Origin: Sphingomonas sp. Leaf33
Lineage (GTDB): Bacteria; Pseudomonadota; Alphaproteobacteria; Sphingomonadales; Sphingomonadaceae
Length of the DNA: 64,000 nt
Assembly (NCBI RefSeq): GCF_001421785.1
Contig: NZ_LMLB01000011.1
Coordinates: 1-64,000 of the forward strand
Direction of reading: 5' to 3'
The notes under the pieces were generated by a model. It did not search any database. It saw only the letters and a list, made by a program, of their open reading frames with translations, and was not told the origin of the DNA. Below, in pieces: positions 7,723 through 16,523 of the stretch. Positions within the stretch are counted from its first letter, which is position 1; every line of letters begins with the position of its first letter. The position numbers and the translations under genes are program-made.

Positions 7723-10035
7723 TCAGGCCCGCAGGCGGGCGAAGTCGTCCTGCGTCGTGTTCAGCATCCGGTGGACTTCGGTGTTCGAGATCGGCTTGCT
7801 GAAATAATAGCCCTGGATGTGGCTGCAGCCCTGTTCGCGCAGGATGTCGAGCTGGTCGGAATTCTCGACCCCTTCGGCGGTCGTCTCCATGCCCAGCGCC
7901 TCAGCCAGCGTCGTGATCGACTTGATGATCGCGGTCGCGCCGCCGCCGCCGTTCAGCAGGTCGATGATGAAGCTGCGGTCGATCTTGATCTTGTCGAACG
8001 GGAACGCACGCAGATAGCTGAGCGAGGAATAGCCGGTGCCGAAGTCGTCGAGCGCCACGCGTACGCCCAGCGCGCGCAGGCTGTGCAGCGACGCCAGCGT
8101 CGATTCGGGATTGTCGATGAACAGGCTCTCGGTGATTTCCAGCTCCAGCCGCTGCGGCGGCAGGCCGCTTTCGGACAGGGCCTGGAGGATGACCGCGGAC
8201 AGGCCGGGGTTGCGGAACTGCACGGGCGAGACGTTCACCGCGATGCGGACGTCGTCGGGCCAGTTGCGCGCGGTGCGGCACGCCTCGCGGATCACCCATT
8301 CGCCGATCGGCACGATCAGGCCGGTATCCTCGGCCAGCGGGATGAAATCGACCGGCGACACCATTCCGCGGGTCGGGTGGTTCCAGCGCAGCAGTGCCTC
8401 GAACGCCGAAATCCGCGTTTCCGCCAGGTCGAACAGCGGCTGGAACATCAGCGATAGCTGCCCCTCGGCGATGGCGTCGTGCAGGTCGAGCTCCATCTGC
8501 CGGCGCTTGCGGGCCTCCGCATCCATCGCGGCTTCGAAGAAGCGATAGCCGCCGCGCCCGTCGTGCTTGGCGCGGTAGAGCGCCAGGTCGGCGTTCTTGG
8601 CCAGCGTCACCGGGTCGCTGCCGTCTTCGCCCAGGATGGCGATGCCGACGCTGGTGCCCGGCACGATGCGGTGGCCGTTGACGATACAGGGTTCGGCGAC
8701 GACGCGGATCAGCTCGTGCGCCATTCGGTCGAACGTGCGGTGATCCTCGAACAGGACGAGCGCGAATTCATCGCCGCCCAGCCGCGCGACGAAGCCTTCG
8801 CCGGCGAAGTCGGTCAGGCGGCGCGCGGTGTCGCAGAGCAGGGCATCGCCGGTCGGGTGGCCCAGCGTGTCGTTGACGACCTTGAACTGGTCCAGGTCGA
8901 GGCAGAACAGCGCCTGGCGCCGGGCGGTGCCGTCGCGGGCGAGGGCAGTGCCGAGATATTCGCGCAGCAGCACGCGGTTGGCGAGGCCGGTCAGGCCGTC
9001 GTGCAGCGCCATGTGGGTGATCTGCCGCTCGCGCGCGCCGATGTCCTCGACCATCCGGTTGAAGCTGGCGGCAAGCGCGCCGATCTCGTCGCGGGTCGTC
9101 ACCTCGACCTGCGTATAGTCGCCCTTGGCCGCCGATCTGGCCGCCGCCTTCAGCGCGATGATCGGGCGGGTGATGCGCCGCGCCAGCAGGAAGCTGCCGG
9201 CGCCGGCCAGGCCGACGCCGACGATGCCGCAGCCGAGCAGCAGCCAGAGCATCGGGCGATAGTCGGCCAGCGCCCTGGTCACGCTGTGCTGGAGCAGCAG
9301 CATCTGGGGTTCGCCCGCGCGGAAGGACGCGATGGGCGACGCCTGGACCAGCATCCGCGTGCCGCCGACGACCTGTTCGGTGGCGATGCCGCTGCGCTGG
9401 GCGGCGGTCAGCGTCGTTGCGGGCACGATCCGCGGGGCGAGATCGATCGACGACAGTTTCGCCAGCCGCGCCATCTCGCCCGCATCCAGCGCGTTGCCGA
9501 ATACGACCCAACCGATCGTGACCGGCGCCTTTACGGCGGACGCTGCGGCATTGAACTGCCGCGTGCCGATGCGCAGGACGCCGCGCGTGCGGCCGTCCTC
9601 CAGCGCCTCCAGCAGGTCGTTTGCGTCCCCCGCCGACAGCGCGCCGCGATAGCCGACGATCGTACCGTCCACGCCGACGAAGAATGCCTGGTCGAGGTTC
9701 AGCCGGCTGCGCAGCGATTCGAGCGCCGATCCGATCGTCGGCGCGTCATCGGTCGCGACCGCGCTGCGAAAGCCGAAATCGGCCGCCAGCACGGTGCTCG
9801 CATCGCCCAGTTGCGCGTAACGCATCGCCGCCACGCGATCGAAGACCTTGGCGCTGGCGGTCATCTCGCTGCGGATCATGTGTTCGGCGTAGCGGCTGAT
9901 CCCCGCCTTCGCGCCCGTCAGGATCAGCCCGACCGCGACCGCGAACAGCGCGCTGTAGAACAGCGTCAGCTTGGCCGACAGCGATCCGCGGACCAGTGCT
10001 GCGACACGCGGCAGGGAGGGGCGACGCGGGACCAT
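7723..10035 (-). CDS. membrane GGDEF/EAL c-di-GMP enzyme with HAMP
   Basis: The 770-residue inner-membrane protein has transmembrane helices at about 23-43 and 262-285, enclosing a ~215-residue periplasmic sensor domain. A HAMP region (~285-335), a GGDEF domain with intact GGDEF at 420-424 and an EAL domain starting near 525 follow. The EAL motif itself is at 546-548, with NVSPVQF, DDFGTGYSSL, KIDRSF and EGVE also present. Both catalytic signatures look complete, so it may both make and degrade c-di-GMP. It follows the cupredoxin gene by five bases on the same strand, which suggests that the cupredoxin or its ligand informs the sensor domain. The sensor family was not identified. Confidence 0.93.
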   Translation of the reverse strand: MVPRRPSLPRVAALVRGSLSAKLTLFYSALFAVAVGLILTGAKAGISRYAEHMIRSEMTASAKVFDRVAAMRYAQLGDASTVLAADFGFRSAVATDDAPTIGSALESLRSRLNLDQAFFVGVDGTIVGYRGALSAGDANDLLEALEDGRTRGVLRIGTRQFNAAASAVKAPVTIGWVVFGNALDAGEMARLAKLSSIDLAPRIVPATTLTAAQRSGIATEQVVGGTRMLVQASPIASFRAGEPQMLLLQHSVTRALADYRPMLWLLLGCGIVGVGLAGAGSFLLARRITRPIIALKAAARSAAKGDYTQVEVTTRDEIGALAASFNRMVEDIGARERQITHMALHDGLTGLANRVLLREYLGTALARDGTARRQALFCLDLDQFKVVNDTLGHPTGDALLCDTARRLTDFAGEGFVARLGGDEFALVLFEDHRTFDRMAHELIRVVAEPCIVNGHRIVPGTSVGIAILGEDGSDPVTLAKNADLALYRAKHDGRGGYRFFEAAMDAEARKRRQMELDLHDAIAEGQLSLMFQPLFDLAETRISAFEALLRWNHPTRGMVSPVDFIPLAEDTGLIVPIGEWVIREACRTARNWPDDVRIAVNVSPVQFRNPGLSAVILQALSESGLPPQRLELEITESLFIDNPESTLASLHSLRALGVRVALDDFGTGYSSLSYLRAFPFDKIKIDRSFIIDLLNGGGGATAIIKSITTLAEALGMETTAEGVENSDQLDILREQGCSHIQGYYFSKPISNTEVHRMLNTTQDDFARLRA

Positions 10036-10040
10036 GGTGC

Positions 10041-10649
10041 TTACCGCAGCGTCACGGCGATGCGCTTGGCGATGTCGCCGGCCACAGGCACGTCGAGGGC
10101 AAAGGTTGCTTCGTTCAGCCGCGACTTGAGCCGCGGGTGCCAGACCGTCAGCACCGCCCGCCCGCCGGTCACGCCGGCGATGCGCGTGTCGCCGGCCGCC
10201 GCCGTCTTGCCGGCGAACGGCGTGTCGACGACGCGGATGAAGCCCGACATCGAATCATGGATGTTGCAGCCGAGCGCCACCGTGCCCGGCGTCGTGAAGG
10301 TATAGGTGCGGCTCTGGTCCTGGCCGAACAGCTTCAGCTCGAACTTCGCCGGCTTGGAAAAGCTGTAGACATGGTGGCGCACCTTGTCCTGGTTGGGGAA
10401 GGCGACGGTCGCGCCGACCGGCACGATCAGCGTGCCCGGATTGAACGCGATGTTCTTCTGCACCATCGCATTTGCCCAGGGAAAACGGATCGGGCCGGCG
10501 GGCACGCCTGTGCCCGGGTGGATGGTGACGACCGCGTCGGGCACCGGCTGGCCCGCGGCATCGACGATGCGGACGGCGACCGTCCCGGCCTCGGCCGACA
10601 TCGGTGCCAGGACTGCGCTCGCCGCGATCAGGAAAGGGAGGGGCTTCAT
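10041..10649 (-). CDS. periplasmic cupredoxin (methylamine utilisation-like)
   Basis: The 202-residue protein has a signal peptide (cleavage likely after AEAG, residue ~22), then a beta-sandwich cupredoxin domain. Candidate type 1 copper ligands are visible: His92 or His93 in RHHVYSF, Cys128, His131 and Met134 in GCNIHDSM. Related proteins are annotated as methylamine utilisation (MauL-like) or plastocyanin-like proteins. No methylamine dehydrogenase gene is present, so that name should not be taken as function. It is the first gene of a two-gene operon with the GGDEF/EAL protein, divergent from the DUF3034 gene across about 100 bases. Confidence 0.87.
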   Translation of the reverse strand: MKPLPFLIAASAVLAPMSAEAGTVAVRIVDAAGQPVPDAVVTIHPGTGVPAGPIRFPWANAMVQKNIAFNPGTLIVPVGATVAFPNQDKVRHHVYSFSKPAKFELKLFGQDQSRTYTFTTPGTVALGCNIHDSMSGFIRVVDTPFAGKTAAAGDTRIAGVTGGRAVLTVWHPRLKSRLNEATFALDVPVAGDIAKRIAVTLR

Positions 10650-10752
10650 GCCGCCCGCTCTACGGCGTGATGCGTCAATTACGGGTTAAAGCCGGAATGG
10701 CAGCGATTCCGCCTTAGGGCGATATTTACCAGAACCGGGGGATAGGCGGGCC

Positions 10753-11628
10753 ATGCGCTTCTCGACCGCCACCTCGCTCTACGTATTTTGCGCAACCCTG
10801 GTCGCGACGCCCGCCGCCGCACAGGATGTCGGCGCGCCCGGCAAGCTGTTGCTGACCAACGGGATCGGCACGATCGAGGGGGCGGCCGGCGGCGGGCTGA
10901 CGCCTTGGGCGGTGATCGCCGGCAATGCGACCAAGGACGGTGTCGGCGGCCAGGCGAGCGCGACGATCGTGGCACTGCCCGATTACGACGTCGCCGCCCT
11001 GTCGGGTGCGATCGGCGGCTGGAACCGGATCGAGCTGAGCTTCGCGCGCCAGATCTTCGACACCAACCGCGTCGGCGGGGCGCTGGGTCTCGGCAACGAC
11101 TTCAAGTTCGACCAGAATATCTTCGGCGCCAAGGTCCGGGTGGCCGGCGATGTCGTCTATGGTGCGACATGGATGCCGGCGATCGCGGTCGGTGTGCAGC
11201 ACAAGGACAGCCTGGACGATGCCGTCGTCCGCGCAGTCGGGGCGAAACACGGCGCGGGCACCGATTATTATGCCAGCGCGACCAAGCTGTTCCTGAACTG
11301 GTCGCTGCTCGCCAACGTCACCGTCCGCGCGACCAAGGCCAACCAGAACGGCCTGCTGGGGCATGGCGGCACGCTGGGCGACACGCACCGCGTGCAGATG
11401 GAAGGATCGCTGGCGTACCAGCTGTCGCGCCGGCTGGTCGTCGGCGCCGAATATCGCAGCAAGCCGAGCAACCTGGCCATCGCGCGCGAGGACGACTGGG
11501 CCGACGCGTTCGTCGCTTACGGCGTCAATCGCCACGTCACCGCGACGGTCGCCTATACCGACCTGGGATCGATCGCGACGTTTGAAAAACAGCGCGGTGT
11601 GCTGTTCCAGTTACAGGGCGCGTTCTAG
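10753..11628 (+). CDS. DUF3034 outer-membrane beta-barrel-like protein
   Basis: The 291-residue protein has a signal peptide (cleavage after AAAQ, residue ~24) and a Gly/aromatic-rich, alternating sequence ending in Phe (LFQLQGAF), as expected for an outer-membrane barrel. The opening GKLLLTNGIGTIEGAAGGGL and the body match DUF3034. The gene is followed 27 bases later by an exported truncated haemoglobin and is divergent from a cupredoxin-GGDEF/EAL operon. Function in the family is unknown; transport of a metal, haem or small solute across the outer membrane is one possibility from context. Confidence 0.85.
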   Translation: MRFSTATSLYVFCATLVATPAAAQDVGAPGKLLLTNGIGTIEGAAGGGLTPWAVIAGNATKDGVGGQASATIVALPDYDVAALSGAIGGWNRIELSFARQIFDTNRVGGALGLGNDFKFDQNIFGAKVRVAGDVVYGATWMPAIAVGVQHKDSLDDAVVRAVGAKHGAGTDYYASATKLFLNWSLLANVTVRATKANQNGLLGHGGTLGDTHRVQMEGSLAYQLSRRLVVGAEYRSKPSNLAIAREDDWADAFVAYGVNRHVTATVAYTDLGSIATFEKQRGVLFQLQGAF

Positions 11629-11655
11629 ACTCATCGCTTTCGGAGCCGACTTTCC

Positions 11656-12144
11656 ATGTTTCTCGCTATCGCCCTGGCCCTCGCCGCCGCCCCGCAGGAC
11701 CTGCCCGCCCCGCACCACATGCCCGGCGAGGAATCGGTCGACCCGTATACGCCGTCGCCCGCCAATGCCGGGGCGACGCCGTTTTCGGGCGACGGCATGG
11801 CCCGCGCCTTCCACGGCCAAGACGGCATCCGCCGCATCGTCGACCGCTTCGTCGCGAGCAATTTCGCCGACCCGCGGATCGGCGAGATCTTCGCCAACCA
11901 GGACAAGGTCCGGCTGAAGCGGACGCTGTTCGAACAATTCTGCTACATCCTGAACGCCGGCTGTTCCTACACCGGCCGTGACATGAAATCGGCGCACAAG
12001 GACATGGGCGTGCAGCAGGCCGACATGAACCGGCTGGTCGAAAACCTGCAGGCGGCGATGCGCGCCGAGGACGTCGGCTTCGCCGCGCAGAACCGCTTTC
12101 TGGCGAAACTGGCGCCGATGCGCCGCGACGTGGTCGGGCGATAA
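11656..12144 (+). CDS. exported group 1 truncated haemoglobin-like protein
   Basis: The 162-residue protein begins with a short signal-like segment (MFLAIALALAAAPQ), then a Pro-rich linker and a globin domain from about residue 50. Features of group 1 truncated globins are visible: IVDRFVASNFADPRI (helices B-C), KRTLFEQF, YTGRDMKSAHKDMGV carrying the probable proximal haem ligand His114, and the terminal LAPMRRDVV. Export is unusual for this globin group. It is probably co-transcribed with the DUF3034 gene. Binding of O2 or NO in the periplasm is a reasonable expectation of the fold but not shown here. Confidence 0.85.
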   Translation: MFLAIALALAAAPQDLPAPHHMPGEESVDPYTPSPANAGATPFSGDGMARAFHGQDGIRRIVDRFVASNFADPRIGEIFANQDKVRLKRTLFEQFCYILNAGCSYTGRDMKSAHKDMGVQQADMNRLVENLQAAMRAEDVGFAAQNRFLAKLAPMRRDVVGR

Positions 12145-12195
12145 GCCGGGCGGCCGGGGGTTGCCCGGCATCGCCGCGGTCGTCATCGTCGGGAG

Positions 12196-13485
12196 ATGAC
12201 ATCCAGCACGATCGCCGCCCTCCGCCAATTGCCCCTCGTCGTCGCCCTGCTCGCCGCGCCCCATGCCGCCGCGCGTGAGGCGACCGTCGCCACGGTCGCC
12301 GGCGGCACACCCTATCGCACGGCGATGGCTGCGATCGATCGCGACCACGACCGCTTCGTCGCCGAACTGATCGAACTGACGCAAATTCCTGCGCCCCCGT
12401 TCAAGGAAGCAGTGCGAGCCCGGGCCTATGCCGAGAAATTCCGCGCGCTGGGTCTGAGCGATGTCGCCATCGATGCGGAGGGCAACGTTACCGGCCTGCG
12501 CCCCGGCACCGATCCGCGCGCGACGCTGGTCGTCATCTCCGCGCATCTCGACACGGTGTTTCCCGAAGGCACCGACGTGACCGTGCGGCGCGACGGCACG
12601 AAGCTGATGGCGCCCGGGGTCGGCGACGACACGCGGGGCCTGGCGACACTCCTCGCCTATATCCGCGCGCTCGATGCGGGCAAGGTCCGGACGACGCGGC
12701 CGATCCTGTTCGTCGGCACGGTGGGGGAGGAAGGGCGCGGCGACCTGCGCGGGGTCCGCCACCTGCTGACCAAGGGTGCCTACAAGGACCGGGTGGGCGC
12801 GTTCTTCTCGCTCGACGGAGCGGACCCGGCGCACGTCGTCAACGGCGGCGTGGGGTCGAAGCGCTACCGCGTCGTGTTCAGGGGGCCGGGCGGGCACAGC
12901 TACGGCGCGTTCGGCATCGTCAACCCGATGGCGGCGATGGGTGCGGCAATCGCCGAAATCTATCGCCTCCAGCCGCCGGCGTCGCCCAGGACGACCTATT
13001 CGGCGAGCGTCACCGGCGGCGGCACGTCGGTCAACGCGATCCCGTCCGAAGTGTTCGTAGACATCGATATGCGCTCGGAAGATGCCGGCGCGCTCGCGAC
13101 GCTGGAAAAACAGGTGCTGGCGATCGTGGCGAAGGCGGTCGTCGATGAGAACGCCGCGCGCTCGACGCGGGTCGGACAGGTGACCGCCGACCCGCAACCG
13201 ATCGGCGACCGCCCCGCCGGGCGCACGCCGGCCGATGCGCCGATCGTACGCGTCACGCAGGATGCGGTGCGTGCAGCGGGCTTCACCCCGACGCTGGATG
13301 CGTCGTCGACCGATGCCAACACCGCGATGAGTCTCGGCATCCCCGCCGTCACGATCGGTGCCGGGGGGTCGGGCGGGCGAGCGCATGCGCTCGACGAATG
13401 GACCGATGTGTCGAAGCCCGAAAGCGTGAAGGGGATGGGTGTCGGCCTGCTCGCGCTCATGACGATGGCGGGAACCGTGAAGTAG
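12196..13485 (+). CDS. M20 family metallopeptidase, exported
   Basis: The 429-residue protein has a signal peptide (first ~26 residues ending APHAAA) and the M20/M25/M40 pattern. Zinc and catalytic motifs are SAHLDT (near residue 116), VGDDTRG, and GTVGEEGRGD, with a dimerisation domain starting around GSKRYRVVFRGPGGHSYG. The C-terminal SSTDANTAMSLGIPAVTIG closes the active-site half. Members cleave small peptides or acylated amino acids using two zinc ions. It stands 51 bases after the globin gene and 38 bases before the phosphoesterase; it is not obviously linked functionally to either. Confidence 0.92.
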   Translation: MTSSTIAALRQLPLVVALLAAPHAAAREATVATVAGGTPYRTAMAAIDRDHDRFVAELIELTQIPAPPFKEAVRARAYAEKFRALGLSDVAIDAEGNVTGLRPGTDPRATLVVISAHLDTVFPEGTDVTVRRDGTKLMAPGVGDDTRGLATLLAYIRALDAGKVRTTRPILFVGTVGEEGRGDLRGVRHLLTKGAYKDRVGAFFSLDGADPAHVVNGGVGSKRYRVVFRGPGGHSYGAFGIVNPMAAMGAAIAEIYRLQPPASPRTTYSASVTGGGTSVNAIPSEVFVDIDMRSEDAGALATLEKQVLAIVAKAVVDENAARSTRVGQVTADPQPIGDRPAGRTPADAPIVRVTQDAVRAAGFTPTLDASSTDANTAMSLGIPAVTIGAGGSGGRAHALDEWTDVSKPESVKGMGVGLLALMTMAGTVK

Positions 13486-13523
13486 GCGCGAACCCGTCCG
13501 GCGTCTCGCGCGTTGGCCTGCCC

Positions 13524-14249
13524 ATGATCCGCCTGTTCCACGTTAGCGACGTCCATTTTGGGGCCGAGGACCGCGAGGCCATCGCCTGGTTCGACGCCGC
13601 CGTCCATGCCGAGCGGCCCGACGCGATCATCATGACCGGCGACCTGACGATGCGCGCGCGCAGCGAGGAATTCGCCGCAGCGTCGGCCTGGCTGGAAGGG
13701 CTCGAACGACCGGTGACGGTCGAGGTCGGCAACCATGACCTGCCGCTGTTCAACCTCTTCGCCCGGCTGTTCCGCCCCTATCGCCGCTATCTGAAACTCG
13801 AGTCGATGATCGAGAAACCCCTGACGCTGCCCGGTGTCGCGATCGTGCCGCTGAAGACGACGACACGGTTCCAATGGCGCAACTGGTCGAAGGGCAGTGT
13901 CAGTGACGGTTCGCTCGGCCGCGCGCTGGCCGTGGCGCACGCGGCGGATCCGCACGCGCTGACGATCGTCGCCTGCCATCACCCGCTGATCGACATGGGC
14001 ACGCACGCGACCGCGCGGACGCAGGGCGGGCAGGGCGCGCTGGCGGCATTGGCGGCGGCGGGCGCCGACGTCGTGCTGTCGGGCCATGTCCACGACCCGT
14101 TCGACGAAGTGCACCACGTGGGCGATCGCACGATCCGCCTGGTCGGTGCAGGAACGCTGTCGTGCCGCACGCGCGACACGCCGCCGGGCTTCAACGAACT
14201 GCGGATCGACGGGCCCACGCTGAAGGTCATCCACCGCACGATGGATTGA
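13524..14249 (+). CDS. metallophosphoesterase
   Basis: The 241-residue cytoplasmic protein has all calcineurin-like phosphoesterase motifs: DVHFG (D-x-H near residue 9), MTGDLTMR (GD), VGNHDL (GNH-D), ACHHPL and SGHVHDP (GHxH). ATG 13524 is chosen because the conserved fold begins immediately there (MIRLFHVSDVHF); longer in-frame starts add unrelated sequence overlapping the preceding gene. Substrates vary widely in this family (cyclic nucleotides, lipid-linked or nucleic acid phosphates), and none can be named here. Confidence 0.92.
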   Translation: MIRLFHVSDVHFGAEDREAIAWFDAAVHAERPDAIIMTGDLTMRARSEEFAAASAWLEGLERPVTVEVGNHDLPLFNLFARLFRPYRRYLKLESMIEKPLTLPGVAIVPLKTTTRFQWRNWSKGSVSDGSLGRALAVAHAADPHALTIVACHHPLIDMGTHATARTQGGQGALAALAAAGADVVLSGHVHDPFDEVHHVGDRTIRLVGAGTLSCRTRDTPPGFNELRIDGPTLKVIHRTMD

Positions 14250-14261
14250 GCGTGATCCAGA

Positions 14262-14289
14262 CCGTAAGCCCACAAACGACCGCTTACGG
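14262..14289. terminator. possible bidirectional hairpin between convergent genes
   Basis: An 8-bp perfect stem (ccgtaagc 14262-14269 with gcttacgg 14282-14289) lies between the ends of the convergent phosphoesterase and VOC genes. There is no clear T-run, so termination is possible but weakly supported. Confidence 0.4.
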
Positions 14290-14321
14290 CGCGAGCGTGA
14301 ATGGCTGATATTGGTGGACGT

Positions 14322-14687
14322 TCAGTCCGGGACTTGAACGAGACGAATCAATGTTCCGTCTGGATCGATCAGTGCTCCGACGACGCCTCCCCATGGCTCT
14401 GGTTTTGGCTTATGCGCTCGCGGCCAACCGCTTCGTTTCTCTGAGACGCCAGCGGCCAAGATAGCGGTATAGAACGCGCTGACGTCATCCAGTCGGAAGC
14501 AGCAGCTAAACGAACTGCTAGCGGGATCGAGGTCGGGATACGGAAAAAACTCTAGCGTTATTTCGCCGTGTTTCAGGATCATCCAGTTCGCGTCGCGCCA
14601 TGTCTCGTTGAAGCCCAGCTTCCCGAAAAATGTAGCCGTCTCCTCGAAGTTTCGTGACGGCAGATTGGGGGTAGCGATGTCCGGCAA
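14322..14687 (-). CDS. VOC / bleomycin resistance-like protein
   Basis: The 121-residue protein has the vicinal-oxygen-chelate pattern: IATPNLPSRNFEETATFFGKLGF, GEITLEFFPYPDLDP in the middle and IDPDGTLIRLVQ at the C-terminus. This is the arrangement in bleomycin-resistance-type dimeric proteins. These bind drugs or small molecules or act as glyoxalase-like enzymes. The base composition looks less GC-biased at third positions than in the neighbours. That and the 350 bases of unassigned DNA behind it suggest acquisition by transfer. No operon partner is present. Confidence 0.85.
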   Translation of the reverse strand: MPDIATPNLPSRNFEETATFFGKLGFNETWRDANWMILKHGEITLEFFPYPDLDPASSSFSCCFRLDDVSAFYTAILAAGVSEKRSGWPRAHKPKPEPWGGVVGALIDPDGTLIRLVQVPD

Positions 14688-15038
14688 AGCACAGCACTCC
14701 GTTGGCGATGACGCGTGTCATCATACTACACAGGCGAATGTCCACAATTGGGCGATAGCGGACGCGCGTTCAGTCCTTTGTTGGAGTAATGTTGGAAAAT
14801 ATCGCGTAGGGGTCGAACGACCGGTTCTTTCCCATCGCTGATCTTCCCGCGGCTGCGCCAATCCGCCGGCGGGCCGCTGGGACGAGGAATTGCGGTCGTC
14901 ATAGTGTGACCCTCGTGTGACCTTAGCCACGCCCGCTCGTATCGAGCAGGATCGACTCGACCGCGCCACGCTTGTGAAAACCGCGCCCACGCCTGCAACC
15001 GGGCGATTGCGGACCGACCGCTTTTCTCAGTCCACGCT
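14688..15038. other. 350-base intergenic stretch without a supported gene
   Basis: The stretch is less GC-rich in its left half (around 14700-14830) than the surrounding genes. It should hold the promoter of the VOC gene. Short frames up to 90 codons cross it on the minus strand, but they lack a ribosome-binding site and recognisable motifs. I see no RNA gene, insertion sequence or clear terminator. Confidence 0.5.
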
Positions 15039-16508
15039 TTAGTCGATGTAGCCGAGTTCGAAATTGCCCCAGCGTCGCCCGGTAATCCACAGCGGCACGA
15101 AGATGCTCTTGACCGTGCGGTACCGCCCCTGGCCCAGGTCCTGGCGGTAGGCGGCGAGCAGGTAGTCGCCTTCGAACGCCAGGGCGCGCGCGGTGATGTC
15201 GTCCATGAAGTTGCGGCGGTTGCGGCAATTGACCGCGTTCCACGCCGGATCGCCTGCCCGCTGCGGCAGCGATTTGGCCGACAGGTGGGTCGGCAGGTAT
15301 CCGTTGCGATCGACGATCGCCGCGCCGATCACGCGCTGGCTGTCCATGTCGCGAAGCCGGTCGAGCAGCGGGCGGATGTGACGGTCGGCGAAATCGTTGA
15401 ACCGCGTGCTGTGCTGCACCGGGTCGGTGCCGGGGATCGGCTGGTACGCCACGTCGAACACCGCGTCGCGGGAGACTTCGCCGCGGGCGATGCCGTCCTC
15501 GATCATCCGCTGGACGACCGTCACGTCGCGCAGCATCGCGTCGATAAAGCGGGTGTCGTCGATGGCGATGCCCGAGTGCGCCAGCTGGTCGAGCATGGTG
15601 TTCGACAGCAGCTCCAGCTTTTCCATCCGCTCGTGCGCGCTGGTCAGGGTCTGCCCGCTCTCGCGCGCCTGGGCACCGAACAGGTCGAGCGTCTCGCGCA
15701 CCCGGCCCACGCCGTGGGTCGTCACTTCGGTCGATCGCGCGATCGTGTCGGTGATCGAATCGACGCTGGTGACCAGGTCGGATACCTCGGCGACGGTCTG
15801 GCTGATCTGTGCGACGCCGCGTTGGGCGCGCTCGCCGGCCTTCACGCCTTCGTCGATGTCGTGGATGACATGGCCGGCCTGCGCGACGAACGTCTCCATC
15901 GTCCGGTTGATCTCGTCGGTCGCCTGGCGGGTTTCGAGCGCCAGTTTCTTCACCTCGGCGGCGACGACGGCAAAGGTCCGGCCGGCGTCGCCCGCACGCT
16001 GCGCCTCGATCGTGGCGTTCAGCGCCAGCAGGTTGGTCTTGGCGGCGATCGCGTCGATCGCGCTCGATACGCGCTGGACCTGTTCCATCGCCGCGGCGAA
16101 ATCGGTCATCCGGGTGCCGAGGGTCGCGACCAGGTCGGTCAGCGTGCCGCATTCGGCGACGGCGGAGGCGATCTGCGCGCTTTCGCGGGTGAGCGTGTGG
16201 CGTGCCTGTTCGGCCAGCCGGCGCGCCTCGCCGGTCGATCGCGCGACGCCGCTCTGGTCGGCGTGGAGTGCGGCGGTGACGGTTTCGAGATCGCCGAGCG
16301 CGGTCAGCTGGCGGGCGATACCGTCCGACACGCCCGCGACATAACCCGCCGCATCGCTGCACCCGACCGCCAGTTCGCCGCAGCGCCGCGCGACGGTGCG
16401 GATGGCGTCGTAGCCGCGTTCGGTCTGCGGTGTGGCGGCAGGAAAAGGCTGGGTGGCCAAGCGGCGGCTTTCGCTGTGGATCGATGACCGATCAGGGGTA
16501 GCCCACAA
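15039..16508 (-). CDS. soluble methyl-accepting chemotaxis-like protein
   Basis: The product has up to 489 residues and no transmembrane segment. The N-terminal ~300 residues form a chemoreceptor signalling coiled coil. Its hairpin-tip region reads [41 protein letters not shown], given here only as the positions ~167-207 of the product. The C-terminal ~180 residues are a globular sensor-like domain (from about [13 protein letters not shown] to the end, [10 protein letters not shown]) similar to domains found behind MCP signalling regions. The start is uncertain: TTG at 16508 gives the longest form and TTG at 16457 is a shorter option; no ATG is close. It probably signals to a CheA or a related kinase in the cytoplasm. 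Confidence 0.85.
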   Translation of the reverse strand: MWATPDRSSIHSESRRLATQPFPAATPQTERGYDAIRTVARRCGELAVGCSDAAGYVAGVSDGIARQLTALGDLETVTAALHADQSGVARSTGEARRLAEQARHTLTRESAQIASAVAECGTLTDLVATLGTRMTDFAAAMEQVQRVSSAIDAIAAKTNLLALNATIEAQRAGDAGRTFAVVAAEVKKLALETRQATDEINRTMETFVAQAGHVIHDIDEGVKAGERAQRGVAQISQTVAEVSDLVTSVDSITDTIARSTEVTTHGVGRVRETLDLFGAQARESGQTLTSAHERMEKLELLSNTMLDQLAHSGIAIDDTRFIDAMLRDVTVVQRMIEDGIARGEVSRDAVFDVAYQPIPGTDPVQHSTRFNDFADRHIRPLLDRLRDMDSQRVIGAAIVDRNGYLPTHLSAKSLPQRAGDPAWNAVNCRNRRNFMDDITARALAFEGDYLLAAYRQDLGQGRYRTVKSIFVPLWITGRRWGNFELGYID

Positions 16509-16523
16509 GGGCTTAAGAGGTCG

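Noticed and set aside
10041..10649. Methylamine metabolism gene
   Set aside because: Only the cupredoxin resembles MauL-like proteins; no methylamine dehydrogenase or amicyanin operon is present.
14726..14998. 90-codon minus-strand frame in the 14.7-15.0 kb gap
   Set aside because: No ribosome-binding site, no recognisable motif, and it overlaps several competing frames of equal quality.
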